DNA of 51,794 nucleotides from an uncultured Desulfomonile sp. (GTDB lineage: Bacteria; Desulfobacterota; Desulfomonilia; Desulfomonilales; Desulfomonilaceae): assembly GCA_903896745.1 (NCBI GenBank), contig CAITZA010000043.1, forward strand, positions 1 through 51,794, written 5' to 3'. Every line of letters starts with the position of its first letter. Positions within the stretch are counted from its first letter, which is position 1. Under the pieces are notes generated by a model that was not told the DNA's origin, made no database searches, and saw nothing but the letters and a program-made list of their open reading frames with translations. Shown here piece after piece: positions 8,891 to 18,017 of the stretch. A program made the position numbers and the translations under genes.

Positions 8891-10131
8891 CGACTTCTCC
8901 CATAAAAACCGATTCGACAACATTGATTTCAAACGGGAAGACTGTGTCCATGAAACTGCTGACAAATGGGTTTCATCAAAAAAAACAGAGAATTAAACGA
9001 CTTGTAATTAAAGAATTCATTCAGATCGCCAGAAACAGGCAGAATTTTGCGCTGTTGCTCATCGCTCCGCTATTGCAGTTGATAATTTTTGGCTCCGCTT
9101 CCCGGCTGGATGTCAAAGATGTCCGAACGGTGGTTGTTGATCTGGACCAGAGCGCATCCAGTCGTCAAGTGATAGAATCCTTCAAGAAATCCGGCTATTT
9201 CAGAATAATCGGAACGCCTGAAAAATATGAGGATGTCGATCCTTACATGCTTGAAACCAGAGCGGTAATGGCCCTGTTGATACCTCCCGATTTTGAACGT
9301 AGGGTCAGGGCGGGCAGCACTGCTGAAATTGGGGTCTTAATAGATGGCGTGGATACAATTACAGCCGGCACTGTTTCCGGATATGCGCAGGCAATAATTA
9401 ACGGTTTTTCAAACGAGATACTCGTCTCGCGGATAAATACCATGCAGGGACTTCTGTTCGACTCTACCAGCCCGCGCTTGATCACTCCACAGTTTAAGGA
9501 CGCCTCCCGTGCCTGGTTTAACCCAAATCTTAATTCAAAGGAATTCTTTGTCCCGGGTGTAGTTGTCTTGATTATTCTGGCAATGTCCACCGTCCTGACA
9601 AGCGCTGTAATCGTCAGGGAAAAAGAGATCGGAACCATAGAACAGCTTATGGTGGCCCCGATTTCAAGGCTTGAACTTATTTTGGGTAAAACCATTCCCT
9701 GCTTTCTGATAGAAATCGTCACGCTTCTGGTCATTACCCCACTGGCGCTGGTAATGTACGACGTCCCCTTCCGGGGCTCGTTGATCTTTTTTTTCGCGGC
9801 CTCAATGCTCTTCCTGACTACCGCGTCAGGCATTGGAATGACAATCAGCGCCTTCTGCTCCACTCAGCAACAGGCCATTCTGACCTCCTTCATGTTCCTT
9901 CAGCCATCAGTCCTTTTGTCGGGCTATGCTTTTCCTATTGAGAATATGCCGTGGATGATTCAATATGTGACCTATCTGAATCCATTGAGATACTTTATTA
10001 CAATAGTAAGAGGAGTATTCCTCAAGGGTGTGGGGCCTGAAGTGCTCTGGCCTCAGCTCATCCCGATTCTCATCATGGCCTTCTTTTATATCGGGCTTGC
10101 CGCCGCATTACTGAAGCGCCGGATTGACTAG
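8887..10131 (+). CDS. ABC-2 type exporter permease 2 (YbhR/YbhS-like)
   Basis: Second membrane subunit, homologous to its neighbour: N-terminal helix (FALLLIAPLLQLIIFGSAS), large periplasmic domain, VREKEIGTIEQLMVAP coupling loop and a helical C-terminal half. The GTG at 8887 overlaps the preceding stop (GTGA). This start adds about 36 polar residues before the part that aligns with permease 1, so an internal ATG such as 8950 is possible. Last gene of the adaptor-ATPase-ATPase-permease-permease operon. Related systems export drugs or other amphiphiles; the substrate here is unknown. Confidence 0.92.
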   Translation: MTTSPIKTDSTTLISNGKTVSMKLLTNGFHQKKQRIKRLVIKEFIQIARNRQNFALLLIAPLLQLIIFGSASRLDVKDVRTVVVDLDQSASSRQVIESFKKSGYFRIIGTPEKYEDVDPYMLETRAVMALLIPPDFERRVRAGSTAEIGVLIDGVDTITAGTVSGYAQAIINGFSNEILVSRINTMQGLLFDSTSPRLITPQFKDASRAWFNPNLNSKEFFVPGVVVLIILAMSTVLTSAVIVREKEIGTIEQLMVAPISRLELILGKTIPCFLIEIVTLLVITPLALVMYDVPFRGSLIFFFAASMLFLTTASGIGMTISAFCSTQQQAILTSFMFLQPSVLLSGYAFPIENMPWMIQYVTYLNPLRYFITIVRGVFLKGVGPEVLWPQLIPILIMAFFYIGLAAALLKRRID

Positions 10132-10243
10132 CATTTTTTTGGAGCCAGCGCCATACCTTGATAATATACTGGAAACCTCCGACAATGAGCTGTTCTTTTT
10201 CAGACTGTATTGAATCAGTCAACACACCTCGCTGGAGAAATTG

Positions 10244-11464
10244 ATGTGCGACCACCACAATAACAGGGAAACGATTCAACAAGACAATTTTAGCCTGGAA
10301 GAACGTGTAGTCCAGCTTGAACGGGAAATTCTATTACTGTCTGAACAGTCTGACGCATGCAAAGAAGTTCGCGCCCAGTTGGAAGCTATAATCAAAGCTT
10401 TCGAAGGTTACATATACGTGTGTTCACCCGACCTGAGCATCGAGTTTATGAACGAGCGTCTGATTCAAAGAACCGGATCATATCCAATCGGAGAAAAGTG
10501 TTACAAGGCTTTACACGACAGAGATACGATGTGCCCGTGGTGCATAAACGACAGGGTGCTTGCAGGCGAAACTGTCCGGTGGGAGGTATTGAGCCCGAAA
10601 GATAACAGACACTATTTTGTAATCAATACTCCTATCCATCATCCTGACGGGTCTGTTTCAAAAATGGCCATGATCAGGGATATAACCCAGAGAAAAACTA
10701 TTGAGCAGGAGAGGGAACGCCTCATCTCGGAGCTTGAGGCAAAGAATTCGGATTTGAAGGTATTAAATTTTGCCGTTTCTCATGACCTGCGAGGTCCTTT
10801 GATTACGATCAAGGGGCTCATGAAATGGGTGGAAAGAGACGCAAACGAGGGTAATTTCGAAAGGCTTCAGAAGACTATCGAGCGCATTAATCTGTCCGCC
10901 ACACGCATGGAACAATTGATTGATGACTTGCTAAAACTTTCGCGTGTAGGCTCAATGCATGGCGTTGTAGAGGAGCTATCGGTTGCGGAGATAGCTGCCG
11001 AGGTCGTCGATCTGCTTGCGGGAAAAATCGCGGAACGTGGCGTCACCGTTAACATCGACAAATCTATTCCCAGTATTCAGGGCGAACGAAACCGGCTGCT
11101 AACTATTTTACAGAACCTTATAGAAAACGCTGTCAAGTACATGGGAGATCAGCAACTTCCATCAATTGATGTGGGCTGTAAAATTGAAAATGAGTCACGG
11201 ATCTTTTTTGTTAGGGATAATGGATTAGGGCTTGATCCATCGAATACCAACAAGATTTTTGGGTTGTTCGTGAAAGTGGATAGCAGCACAGAGGGATCGG
11301 GCATTGGGCTTGCCATCCTAAAACGAATCATCGAGGAAGACGGTGGCAGGATATGGGTGGAGTCAGAAGGTATTGGAAAAGGTAGCGCTTTTTATTTTAC
11401 CTTTGACGATAAATTTGAACAGGATACCCCTAATGATGCCGAGGCCCCGTCTGTTTTCCGGTAG
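10244..11464 (+). CDS. soluble PAS-domain sensor histidine kinase
   Basis: Cytoplasmic two-component kinase without membrane segments. A short coiled coil (about 15-45) precedes a PAS domain (about 45-150), a second coil, then a HisKA dimerisation helix with phospho-accepting His180 in SHDLRGPL and a HATPase_c domain with N box (LIENAVKY), G1 (VRDNGLGLD) and G2 (GSGIGLAIL). The PAS contains a Cys cluster, C-x10-C-x2-C (EKCY...MCPWC), that could bind metal or sense redox. The track starts at TTG 10241; the ATG at 10244 has GGAGA 5 nt upstream and is preferred. No response regulator is adjacent, so it is an orphan kinase, and its input and output are unknown. Confidence 0.92.
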   Translation: MCDHHNNRETIQQDNFSLEERVVQLEREILLLSEQSDACKEVRAQLEAIIKAFEGYIYVCSPDLSIEFMNERLIQRTGSYPIGEKCYKALHDRDTMCPWCINDRVLAGETVRWEVLSPKDNRHYFVINTPIHHPDGSVSKMAMIRDITQRKTIEQERERLISELEAKNSDLKVLNFAVSHDLRGPLITIKGLMKWVERDANEGNFERLQKTIERINLSATRMEQLIDDLLKLSRVGSMHGVVEELSVAEIAAEVVDLLAGKIAERGVTVNIDKSIPSIQGERNRLLTILQNLIENAVKYMGDQQLPSIDVGCKIENESRIFFVRDNGLGLDPSNTNKIFGLFVKVDSSTEGSGIGLAILKRIIEEDGGRIWVESEGIGKGSAFYFTFDDKFEQDTPNDAEAPSVFR

Positions 11465-11555
11465 CGGCGACGTTTTGGATAAATTGATATGGTTGATCTC
11501 CAGGGCCTGATTTGTTCAGGGTTTCAATCTCTTTGAATGTCTACGGAAGGTTGAA

Positions 11556-12932
11556 ATGTTCAAGAAAACTATTCTCTGCATAGGCGCCGGGTATGTCGGC
11601 GGTCCTACCATGGCGGTTATTGCCAAACACTGTCCGGAATACAAGGTTGTTGTCGTAGATATAAATCCCAGGAGAATAGCTCAGTGGCAATCAGATAATC
11701 TGCCGATATATGAGCCAGGCCTGGACGAAGTGGTATACATCGCTCGTGACAGGAATCTTTTTTTCAGCACGGATGTGGATTCACACATAGCTTCATCCGA
11801 CATCATTTTTGTCAGTGTCAACACGCCTACCAAGACTTTTGGACAGGGCGCCGGTAGGGCGGCTGATCTTCAGCACTGGGAAAAAACAGCCAGACAAATT
11901 CTCAGGAATAGCTCCAGCGGGAAAATAGTTGTCGAAAAAAGCACATTACCGGTGAGGACCGCCGCGGCTATGGAGAGAATCCTGAACTCGAATGACAAGG
12001 GCATTCATTTCGAGGTGCTGTCCAATCCTGAATTTTTGGCGGAAGGCTCCGCCATAAAAGACCTCGAACAACCCGACAGAATACTTATCGGCGCCAGAAA
12101 TACGGAATCCGGTAAGAAAGCGCTTGAAGAAATAATAGAAATATACGCTCACTGGACTCCCAAAGAAAAAATCATAACTTCAAACGTGTGGTCCAGTGAA
12201 TTGTCAAAACTTGTAGCAAACGCCTTCCTTGCCCAGAGGGTATCCTCAATAAACACGATTTCAGCTCTATGTGAGAAAACCAACGCAGACATCGAGGAAG
12301 TATCCAGGGCCATAGGCATGGATAGCAGGATAGGCCCGAAATTTCTTAAGGCCGGCGTAGGATTTGGAGGTTCATGCTTCAAGAAGGACATCCTAAATCT
12401 CGCTTACATTGCGGAAAGCTACGGCTTGACAGAAGTATCCAGGTACTGGGAGCAGGTTGTAGAAATAAACAGCTACCAGCAGGAACGTTTCGTAAGAATT
12501 ATTGTTACCAGCATGTTCAACACTGTCGCTGAGAAAAAAATTGCCCTTTTCGGTTTTGCTTTCAAGGCTGATACCGGTGACACAAGGGAATCTCCCGCGA
12601 TTTCTATCGCAAAATCATTAATGAATGAACGGGCGATCCTGTCTATTTATGATCCCAAGGCTTCGGAGGGAATCGCTTTTGAATTGGCTGATTATGCGGG
12701 AAGATTCACCGTTGAAGAAGACCCGTACAGTGCGGCTCAGGGGGCTCACGCCATAATTGTAGCGACGGACTGGACTGAATTCGGGAGTTATGATTACCAG
12801 TCAATTTATGAAACTATGGAAAAACCTGCCTTTATTTTCGACGGTAGGAATATTCTGGACCATCACAAGCTATTTAAAATAGGCTTTTCGGTGCATAGGA
12901 TCGGCCGTCCGCCGATGTCGCGCCTGGGGTAA
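11556..12932 (+). CDS. ugd: UDP-glucose 6-dehydrogenase, eukaryote-like type
   Basis: Oxidises UDP-glucose to UDP-glucuronate with two NAD, feeding surface polysaccharide synthesis in the cytoplasm. Rossmann motif GAGYVGGPT near the N-terminus, the SNPEFLAEG segment, catalytic Cys274 in GGSCFKKD, and a C-terminal UDP-binding domain (FGFAFKADTGDTRES). The N-terminal wording (KHCPEY, VVDINPRRI, LPIYEPGLDEVV), the FKKDILNL form and the length (458 aa) resemble the animal/plant enzymes more than the shorter E. coli Ugd, a form known in scattered bacteria. No capsule or glycosyltransferase cluster surrounds it. It converges on bamD across a short hairpin-bearing gap. Confidence 0.93.
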   Translation: MFKKTILCIGAGYVGGPTMAVIAKHCPEYKVVVVDINPRRIAQWQSDNLPIYEPGLDEVVYIARDRNLFFSTDVDSHIASSDIIFVSVNTPTKTFGQGAGRAADLQHWEKTARQILRNSSSGKIVVEKSTLPVRTAAAMERILNSNDKGIHFEVLSNPEFLAEGSAIKDLEQPDRILIGARNTESGKKALEEIIEIYAHWTPKEKIITSNVWSSELSKLVANAFLAQRVSSINTISALCEKTNADIEEVSRAIGMDSRIGPKFLKAGVGFGGSCFKKDILNLAYIAESYGLTEVSRYWEQVVEINSYQQERFVRIIVTSMFNTVAEKKIALFGFAFKADTGDTRESPAISIAKSLMNERAILSIYDPKASEGIAFELADYAGRFTVEEDPYSAAQGAHAIIVATDWTEFGSYDYQSIYETMEKPAFIFDGRNILDHHKLFKIGFSVHRIGRPPMSRLG

Positions 12933-12958
12933 CAATTTCACGACGGTGGGTTTTGGAG

Positions 12959-12997
12959 CCGGCCATTGAGCGGGTGATAGCAAGCTCAAAGAGTGGT
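12959..12997. terminator. hairpin between convergent ugd and bamD
   Basis: Perfect TTGAGC/GCTCAA arms (12966-12971 and 12984-12989), with an outer CCGGCCA/TGGTCGG pairing across a small bulge, lie between two convergent genes. No clear T-run, so an intrinsic terminator is only possible. Confidence 0.3.
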
Positions 12998-13009
12998 CGG
13001 CCCAATATG

Positions 13010-13663
13010 TTACCTGTCCTTGTATTTCTTGATCAAATCCTGCGCAGTATCGTCAAAACCCAGCTTGGAGTAATCATCCAGAACCCTTTGCGCAGCGAGT
13101 CGAGCGGCCTTGTAGTTCCCGAGGCTGATGTACGTGTTTGCCTTGTAAATTTCCTTTTCGGCCAGCTTTTTCTTGCACTCGCTAATCTTTTCCTCAGCCT
13201 TCTTGCCCCACTCTCCCGGTTCAGGTAGTTCAGTCACAACCTTGAACGCCTGTATGGCGCTCCTCACAACCGAATTGTCCAGGTCCGTGCCTTTGATTTG
13301 GCTGAAATACGCCATACCGATCTGGTATTTCGCTCTTGGGACATCCGAATTGTTCGGATACAACTCTAGAAACTGAAGATACCTCGCTATCGCCTTGTCA
13401 TAAGAACCCTCGTCATAAAAGCTATCAGCAATCTTGAGATAAACGTTGGGCATTTCCTTGAAGTCCGGATGAGCGGATTTGAGCTTTTCCAGACTTTCTA
13501 TGGCCTGAAAATATTTCTTGTCCTTTAACTGATCCTGAGCCAGCTTGTACAAATCGTCCGGAGAGTCCTTAGATTCCTTGCCGTCCAAGTTCCAGATTGA
13601 AGGGCACGCGCTCAAAGCCATGGTCATTAGAACAACTATTGTAAAAAGGAGTCTTGATTTCAC
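13010..13663 (-). CDS. bamD: outer membrane assembly lipoprotein BamD
   Basis: Essential lipoprotein of the BAM complex that inserts beta-barrel proteins in the outer membrane. A lipoprotein signal (KSRLLFTIVVLMTMALSAC) with lipobox LSAC is followed by TPR-type helical repeats (for example the segments ending YLKIADSFYDEGSY and KYQIGMAYFSQ). The total of about 217 residues is typical. The track start (ATG 13678) gives an acidic leader MERHEV and has no ribosome site; the in-frame GTG at 13663 has GGAG 9 nt upstream and gives a normal basic signal-peptide start, so I chose it. It shows that the host has an outer membrane. Confidence 0.9.
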   Translation of the reverse strand: MKSRLLFTIVVLMTMALSACPSIWNLDGKESKDSPDDLYKLAQDQLKDKKYFQAIESLEKLKSAHPDFKEMPNVYLKIADSFYDEGSYDKAIARYLQFLELYPNNSDVPRAKYQIGMAYFSQIKGTDLDNSVVRSAIQAFKVVTELPEPGEWGKKAEEKISECKKKLAEKEIYKANTYISLGNYKAARLAAQRVLDDYSKLGFDDTAQDLIKKYKDR

Positions 13664-13735
13664 TTCATGGCGCTCCATGGCTAAATCAAACGTGTTAATT
13701 CTTTAGCAATCATTAATGATTCTGTCAACATAACC

Positions 13736-14701
13736 TTAATATGTTCTATGAAGTATCCGGTCGGACAACTTCACCAGCGCGTTTTTTTCCTCGGATTCAG
13801 CAAAAATATCAAGCGCTTCAACAGCCTTGTCAAGAAAATTGCGCGATATTTCAAGAGCTTCTGAGATACCACCTGTTCGGTCCAGAAAATCTCGCAACCA
13901 GTCCAAATCCGCGCCGGAAATCTTTTTGTTGTCTACCATCTCCCTAATCACAAGTTTCTCATCTTTCGAAGCATTCTTCAGACCCAGAATGAGTGGTAGC
14001 GTAAGCTTTCCCTCTTCGATGTCCTTGCCAGGATTTTTTCCCATAGTCTGCCTGTCTGATCGATAATCTATGACATCGTCTGTTACCTGAAACGCCATTC
14101 CCAGGTTTAGCCCAAAGGTAGCCAGCGCCTCTTCCTTATTGGAATCCAGCCCGCCAAGAATGGCCCCGCCACGACACGCCGCTTCCATAAGTATTGCGGT
14201 TTTGTCGGCTATGACCTGAAAATAGCTTTTTTCCGATAGCTCCAGGTTCCCGATATTCATCATCTGGAAAAGCTCACCCTCACTAAGCCGTTCAGTGGCC
14301 CTGGATACAATCTGCAGTATGCGCAGGTTTCCAATCGCGGTTAGCGCGGAGAAGGCCCTGGCAAGTATAAAATCTCCTCCGAGCACACACATTTCGTTTG
14401 ACCACACGGTATTTGCCGAAGGCCTCCCACGACGGGCATCAGCCATATCAACCACATCGTCGTGCAGCAGTGTGGCAGTATGAATGCACTCTATGGCGCC
14501 GGAAAGTTTTATCGAGTCAGCTCCCTCATATCCGCCCATACGGGCTGAAATCACGCATAACTGAGGCCTGATTCGCTTGCCGCCACTGTTCATTATATGA
14601 GCGCCGATTTCAAAAGCTACAGGGACCCTGCTTTTCAGCTGTTCAATGAGTTCCGTCTCAAGACGCTCCATCGTAAACTTTATAGAATCCAGTAAATCCA
14701 A
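13736..14701 (-). CDS. trans-polyprenyl diphosphate synthase
   Basis: Chain-elongating prenyl transferase (IspB/HepT group), probably making the octaprenyl or similar tail of menaquinone or ubiquinone. Two Asp-rich Mg-binding motifs are visible: DDVVD at 81-85 and DDVIDYRSD later, plus the GGKRIRP substrate loop near residue 40. Length (321 aa) is normal for the long-chain all-trans family. The start is TTG at 14701, supported by GGAG 6 nt upstream. It lies between bamD and the 4Fe-4S fusion gene on the same strand, though spacing of 123 bp on its 5' side argues against tight coupling with the latter. Product length cannot be read from the sequence by eye. Confidence 0.92.
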   Translation of the reverse strand: MDLLDSIKFTMERLETELIEQLKSRVPVAFEIGAHIMNSGGKRIRPQLCVISARMGGYEGADSIKLSGAIECIHTATLLHDDVVDMADARRGRPSANTVWSNEMCVLGGDFILARAFSALTAIGNLRILQIVSRATERLSEGELFQMMNIGNLELSEKSYFQVIADKTAILMEAACRGGAILGGLDSNKEEALATFGLNLGMAFQVTDDVIDYRSDRQTMGKNPGKDIEEGKLTLPLILGLKNASKDEKLVIREMVDNKKISGADLDWLRDFLDRTGGISEALEISRNFLDKAVEALDIFAESEEKNALVKLSDRILHRTY

Positions 14702-14824
14702 ACGTTACTCCGTTAAGCCATTCGTATTAATTAAACAACCCCGACTCTGCAGAGCTGTTCGTTAACCATTTTCGATGTTTCTGCAAATCATGCGTGGCGC
14801 CTGTCAGCATACCCCATTATAACA

Positions 14825-17452
14825 TTAATAAAAGAAATTGGTTATCGCCTCGCTCATCAATACCGCAACGAAGACTGCAACTACAGCGTGAGGCCCGATT
14901 ATGTTGAGCGTATTGCCGGCTGATTTACTTGTCCACAAACCCAGTCTGTAAATGGTTATCAGTGTCCATACAAGCCCTATCCATATAGCCGCCTGCTGGA
15001 GGAAAAATGTGACATCGGTCGGCACTGTAATGATCAGACTGTTGAGCGCCTCAATATCAAAATATTTGCTTACAAGAATGGGAATCTGGACTCCCAGATT
15101 GATAAGGTAATATATGTGGAAAGCTGTAAAAGATCCTAGAGTCAGTGGTAGCATTGCCAACCCGAATCGGGCGAAATTCTGCCTCAATGTGTCCCCACAG
15201 GCCTTTTTCGAAATGACGGAGGCCAGTATCATCAATCCATTGATTACCGCAAGGATGACCAGAAATACTATTGAGAACCTTATGATCGACGGAAAGGGCA
15301 TCCATGATGTGAGAAGCGCATAAACAGGCATTTTGGTGACCATTTCACTGAATAGTCCTCCAATCATGCCCAAGACGAGAAAAGCCGTTCCTGCATGTCG
15401 CTGAGAGTGCTGCCAGATTTCCTGGCCCGGAGCGCGCAGATTAAGATTTATCGCGCCGTGAGGACAATTCTTCAGGCATTGACCGCAGACCTTGCAAACG
15501 CGGTTACTTCTTAATCTCGGACCCGCATGGCCAAACGGGCATCCAGCGCGTTCAGCAGTCCCCAGATAGCACTCATTTGACGAACATTCCGAAATGCAGA
15601 CATTACCGTTGGCTCTCAACTCAACAATCGATGTTTTGGATAAAACCCCAACCATGCCTCCTAACCCGCACAGGTACATACACCATGTCTGCCTCTCATA
15701 AACCATTGCCACCAAGATTGCCGACAGAAGCATCGTGAGTAATAACAATCCGAGATTAAACGGGGAATTCCTTATTGAGGTGGCTGTTTCAAACCAGATG
15801 ATAAAAAGGACTGCGCCTGCTATCAGGAAATCCGAGTTTCTTTTGAGGAAAGCTGGGAATGGTCGTTCGAGAGACAGAATCTTTTTGGACAATGCGGCAA
15901 TGACACCGATGGGGCATAGGGAGCACCAGAATCTGGCCCAAAACAAGGCCCCTATAATCAGTATCGGCCATCCAAGCGCCCAGCTTATCAGCGCCGCAGG
16001 ATTCCTCATCGGATCCTGAGGCCCTAAAAAGAGAAATACAAGAATTATGAAGAAAAACGGCACCGCCGCGCTTTGCAGCACAGCCGGGTATAATGGACTC
16101 TGCAACGCTTTCTTTATAAAGTTGAATCGTAACAGATTGAATTTCCATTTGCCCTCAACTCGCTTTAAATCAAAATATATGTCCTGCGGTCTGAGAACGC
16201 TTCTTTCACATACAAGTATCGCCCTTTTCAGCGAATTGGAAAGCTCGAGGTCATTACCGGGCCATGTGTAGTTGAGCAATGTGTTGAGAGTTTCTTCCGG
16301 GAGTTCGCCCACATTTCTTCCAAGCTCATTTGTGTATTTCTTGACGTAATGCCTTGCCAGAACCGGTATTTCCTTTCTCCTGTTCCGCAATGGAGGAATG
16401 CTCACGGAGCGATCCATCAAGGCATAAATGAAGGGGTGATCCTCAAGTGTAATGTCTGCGGGGTCCAGTCTTGTAGTCGCAATCAGGCGGACTTTGGATT
16501 TAAGGAGCCTCGCTCCGTTAACCCTTCTGAAGGTTTCGGTAACCACCGCCTCCAGAAGCTTCATCTGAACTATTGGGGTAAGCCTTTCCACCCCTCGGAC
16601 AAGGAGCGTCCCATCGTCAGTAAGTTCAAAATAACCGGGGGTTTCTTTTATCCCACCATCAAGTCCGGGTTCCTCAAGACCAAAGAATACTTTCAGTTGC
16701 TGCTCGGTAGTTTCTTCGAGAGACGTCTTTCGTTCAAGTTTCAGTGTCCCAAGTGGCGCCGGACTGTCGGATTTGTTCAGATCAACAATCAGGAAGACTT
16801 CCTTGCAATGGCGACTCTGTTTGAAAAGCCTGTGAGCCAGGACTTCCTTTCCCACACCGCTTTCCCCAATTATCAGCGCAGGCCCCTCACTAGCCGCCAG
16901 TTCTGCAAGCTTGCCAGAAATATTCTTTCGGACATAATCGCCCAAGACATAATCCGGAAATATGTGCTCCTCGCTGCTGATCAACGAATGCAGGGCGCGC
17001 CTCTTCAGCTTACTCCGGAACATGTTCCTGTGTTGCGAGAAAAGCTTCCTTACAAGATTCTTGACCAGCCCAACTATAAAATCGGGGTCTTGTCGCAGAA
17101 TGGATTCAAAAGCAGCGGACCCGATTTCTATGACCTGAGTCGGCTCATCAGCGATTAGTTCCGAATCCATTTGCCAGGGAACACCCGTAAAAAATTCAAT
17201 TCCCCCAAAGATGTCCCCGGGGCCAAGATTATCCACCGATATTTTTTCCTTGTCCTCATCCCTCAATACTACACTGGCAGACCCGGTCATCAGGTACACT
17301 ATCCTGTCAGTATCTGAGCTACGATCCATTATCGTCGAGCCAGTGGCAAATGTCCTTAGGACATCTTCGTCGTAAGCGAGTCGTCTGAGCGCCACTGGAA
17401 GGCGATCCCTGACATCCATCTTGAAAGGTTCTCTGCGCACGGGCTCAGCCAT
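14825..17452 (-). CDS. cNMP-binding / degenerate sigma54-AAA+ / polytopic 4Fe-4S membrane fusion
   Basis: A multidomain protein of about 875 residues. In order: a cyclic-nucleotide-binding-like jelly roll (about 25-140, LGPGDIFGGIEFFTG), an AAA+ domain of sigma54-activator type (about 170-430, Walker A GESGVGKE at 198-205), then about six or more membrane helices carrying NapH/NosR-like cysteines: CSLC at 512-515, a CISECSSNEC cluster, and a classic ferredoxin motif C655-x2-C-x2-C-x3-C665-P. The AAA+ Walker B Asp-Glu is replaced (TLLVRGVERL) and no GAFTGA loop is seen, so it probably neither activates sigma54 nor hydrolyses ATP normally. ATG 17452 has GGAGG 8 nt upstream; the track's TTG is 6 nt earlier. 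A membrane redox or signal role is inferred. Confidence 0.85.
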   Translation of the reverse strand: MAEPVRREPFKMDVRDRLPVALRRLAYDEDVLRTFATGSTIMDRSSDTDRIVYLMTGSASVVLRDEDKEKISVDNLGPGDIFGGIEFFTGVPWQMDSELIADEPTQVIEIGSAAFESILRQDPDFIVGLVKNLVRKLFSQHRNMFRSKLKRRALHSLISSEEHIFPDYVLGDYVRKNISGKLAELAASEGPALIIGESGVGKEVLAHRLFKQSRHCKEVFLIVDLNKSDSPAPLGTLKLERKTSLEETTEQQLKVFFGLEEPGLDGGIKETPGYFELTDDGTLLVRGVERLTPIVQMKLLEAVVTETFRRVNGARLLKSKVRLIATTRLDPADITLEDHPFIYALMDRSVSIPPLRNRRKEIPVLARHYVKKYTNELGRNVGELPEETLNTLLNYTWPGNDLELSNSLKRAILVCERSVLRPQDIYFDLKRVEGKWKFNLLRFNFIKKALQSPLYPAVLQSAAVPFFFIILVFLFLGPQDPMRNPAALISWALGWPILIIGALFWARFWCSLCPIGVIAALSKKILSLERPFPAFLKRNSDFLIAGAVLFIIWFETATSIRNSPFNLGLLLLTMLLSAILVAMVYERQTWCMYLCGLGGMVGVLSKTSIVELRANGNVCISECSSNECYLGTAERAGCPFGHAGPRLRSNRVCKVCGQCLKNCPHGAINLNLRAPGQEIWQHSQRHAGTAFLVLGMIGGLFSEMVTKMPVYALLTSWMPFPSIIRFSIVFLVILAVINGLMILASVISKKACGDTLRQNFARFGLAMLPLTLGSFTAFHIYYLINLGVQIPILVSKYFDIEALNSLIITVPTDVTFFLQQAAIWIGLVWTLITIYRLGLWTSKSAGNTLNIIGPHAVVAVFVAVLMSEAITNFFY

Positions 17453-17568
17453 TTTCAATATCCTCCAGCATTTTCCCGGGATGACTGATTCTAGTCCGGA
17501 TTCCCCTCAGGCTCCTCATTTCATTCATTCAGAACCCTCGAATTGTCTTGTATCGGTTTCGGTATCTC

Positions 17569-17991
17569 TCATTTTTCAATAAGAACAGAGCAGGGGCTGA
17601 ATCGCGCGAGATTTCGGGATATGCCCCCCCAGATTGTTTCGTAAATCCTTGAGTGTCCGGTAAAACCGGTGACAAGAAGATCAAAAGAGCCTTCTTTACA
17701 GAAATCCACGATGCAATCAACAGCATGACCCGCAACCACATGGGTGGTCAATGCAATGCCCTGAGCTTCAGCCAGTTCGGTGGCTTCCCTTACAAGCAGA
17801 TTGAAATACGCGTCCTTTTGCGCCCTGACCTCTTCAAATTCCCCTATTGTGGCAACATATTGAGGTAAATCCACTTCCACAGAAATGGAATGAAGTTCAG
17901 CGTCAAAACATCGTGCCAGTATTATCGCCCTCTTAAGGGCCTTTCTGGAACCTTCCGAACCATCGAATGCTACAAGCAGTTTCCTGTACAT
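17569..17991 (-). CDS. universal stress protein, UspA family
   Basis: Small cytoplasmic nucleotide-binding protein (140 aa) with the Usp fold. It begins MYRKLLVAFDGSEGS and ends with the ATP-binding motif G-x2-G-x9-G-S-like (GFTGHSRIYETIWGG). The track extends to 18021, but the ATG at 17991 has GGAGG 8 nt upstream and matches the usual family start. It lies 26 nt after the antiporter stop on the same strand, so the two are probably co-transcribed; Usp proteins often pair with ion transporters and may regulate them (inference). The 110-bp gap to the preceding minus-strand fusion gene shows nothing striking. Confidence 0.92.
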   Translation of the reverse strand: MYRKLLVAFDGSEGSRKALKRAIILARCFDAELHSISVEVDLPQYVATIGEFEEVRAQKDAYFNLLVREATELAEAQGIALTTHVVAGHAVDCIVDFCKEGSFDLLVTGFTGHSRIYETIWGGISRNLARFSPCSVLIEK

Positions 17992-18017
17992 TTGTCTTGC
18001 CTCCAGACGGGGCGTGA

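Noticed and set aside
9243-9863. 206-residue minus-strand ORF
   Set aside because: Antisense to the second ABC-2 permease; low-complexity Ser/Ile composition mirrors the real frame.
16349-17158. 269-residue plus-strand ORF
   Set aside because: Lies entirely opposite the cNMP/AAA+/FeS gene, shows no domain and no ribosome site; a shadow of that frame.
14825-17452. Annotating the fusion as a sigma54-dependent activator
   Set aside because: No GAFTGA loop, a broken Walker B and no C-terminal DNA-binding helix; the C-terminus is a membrane iron-sulfur domain.
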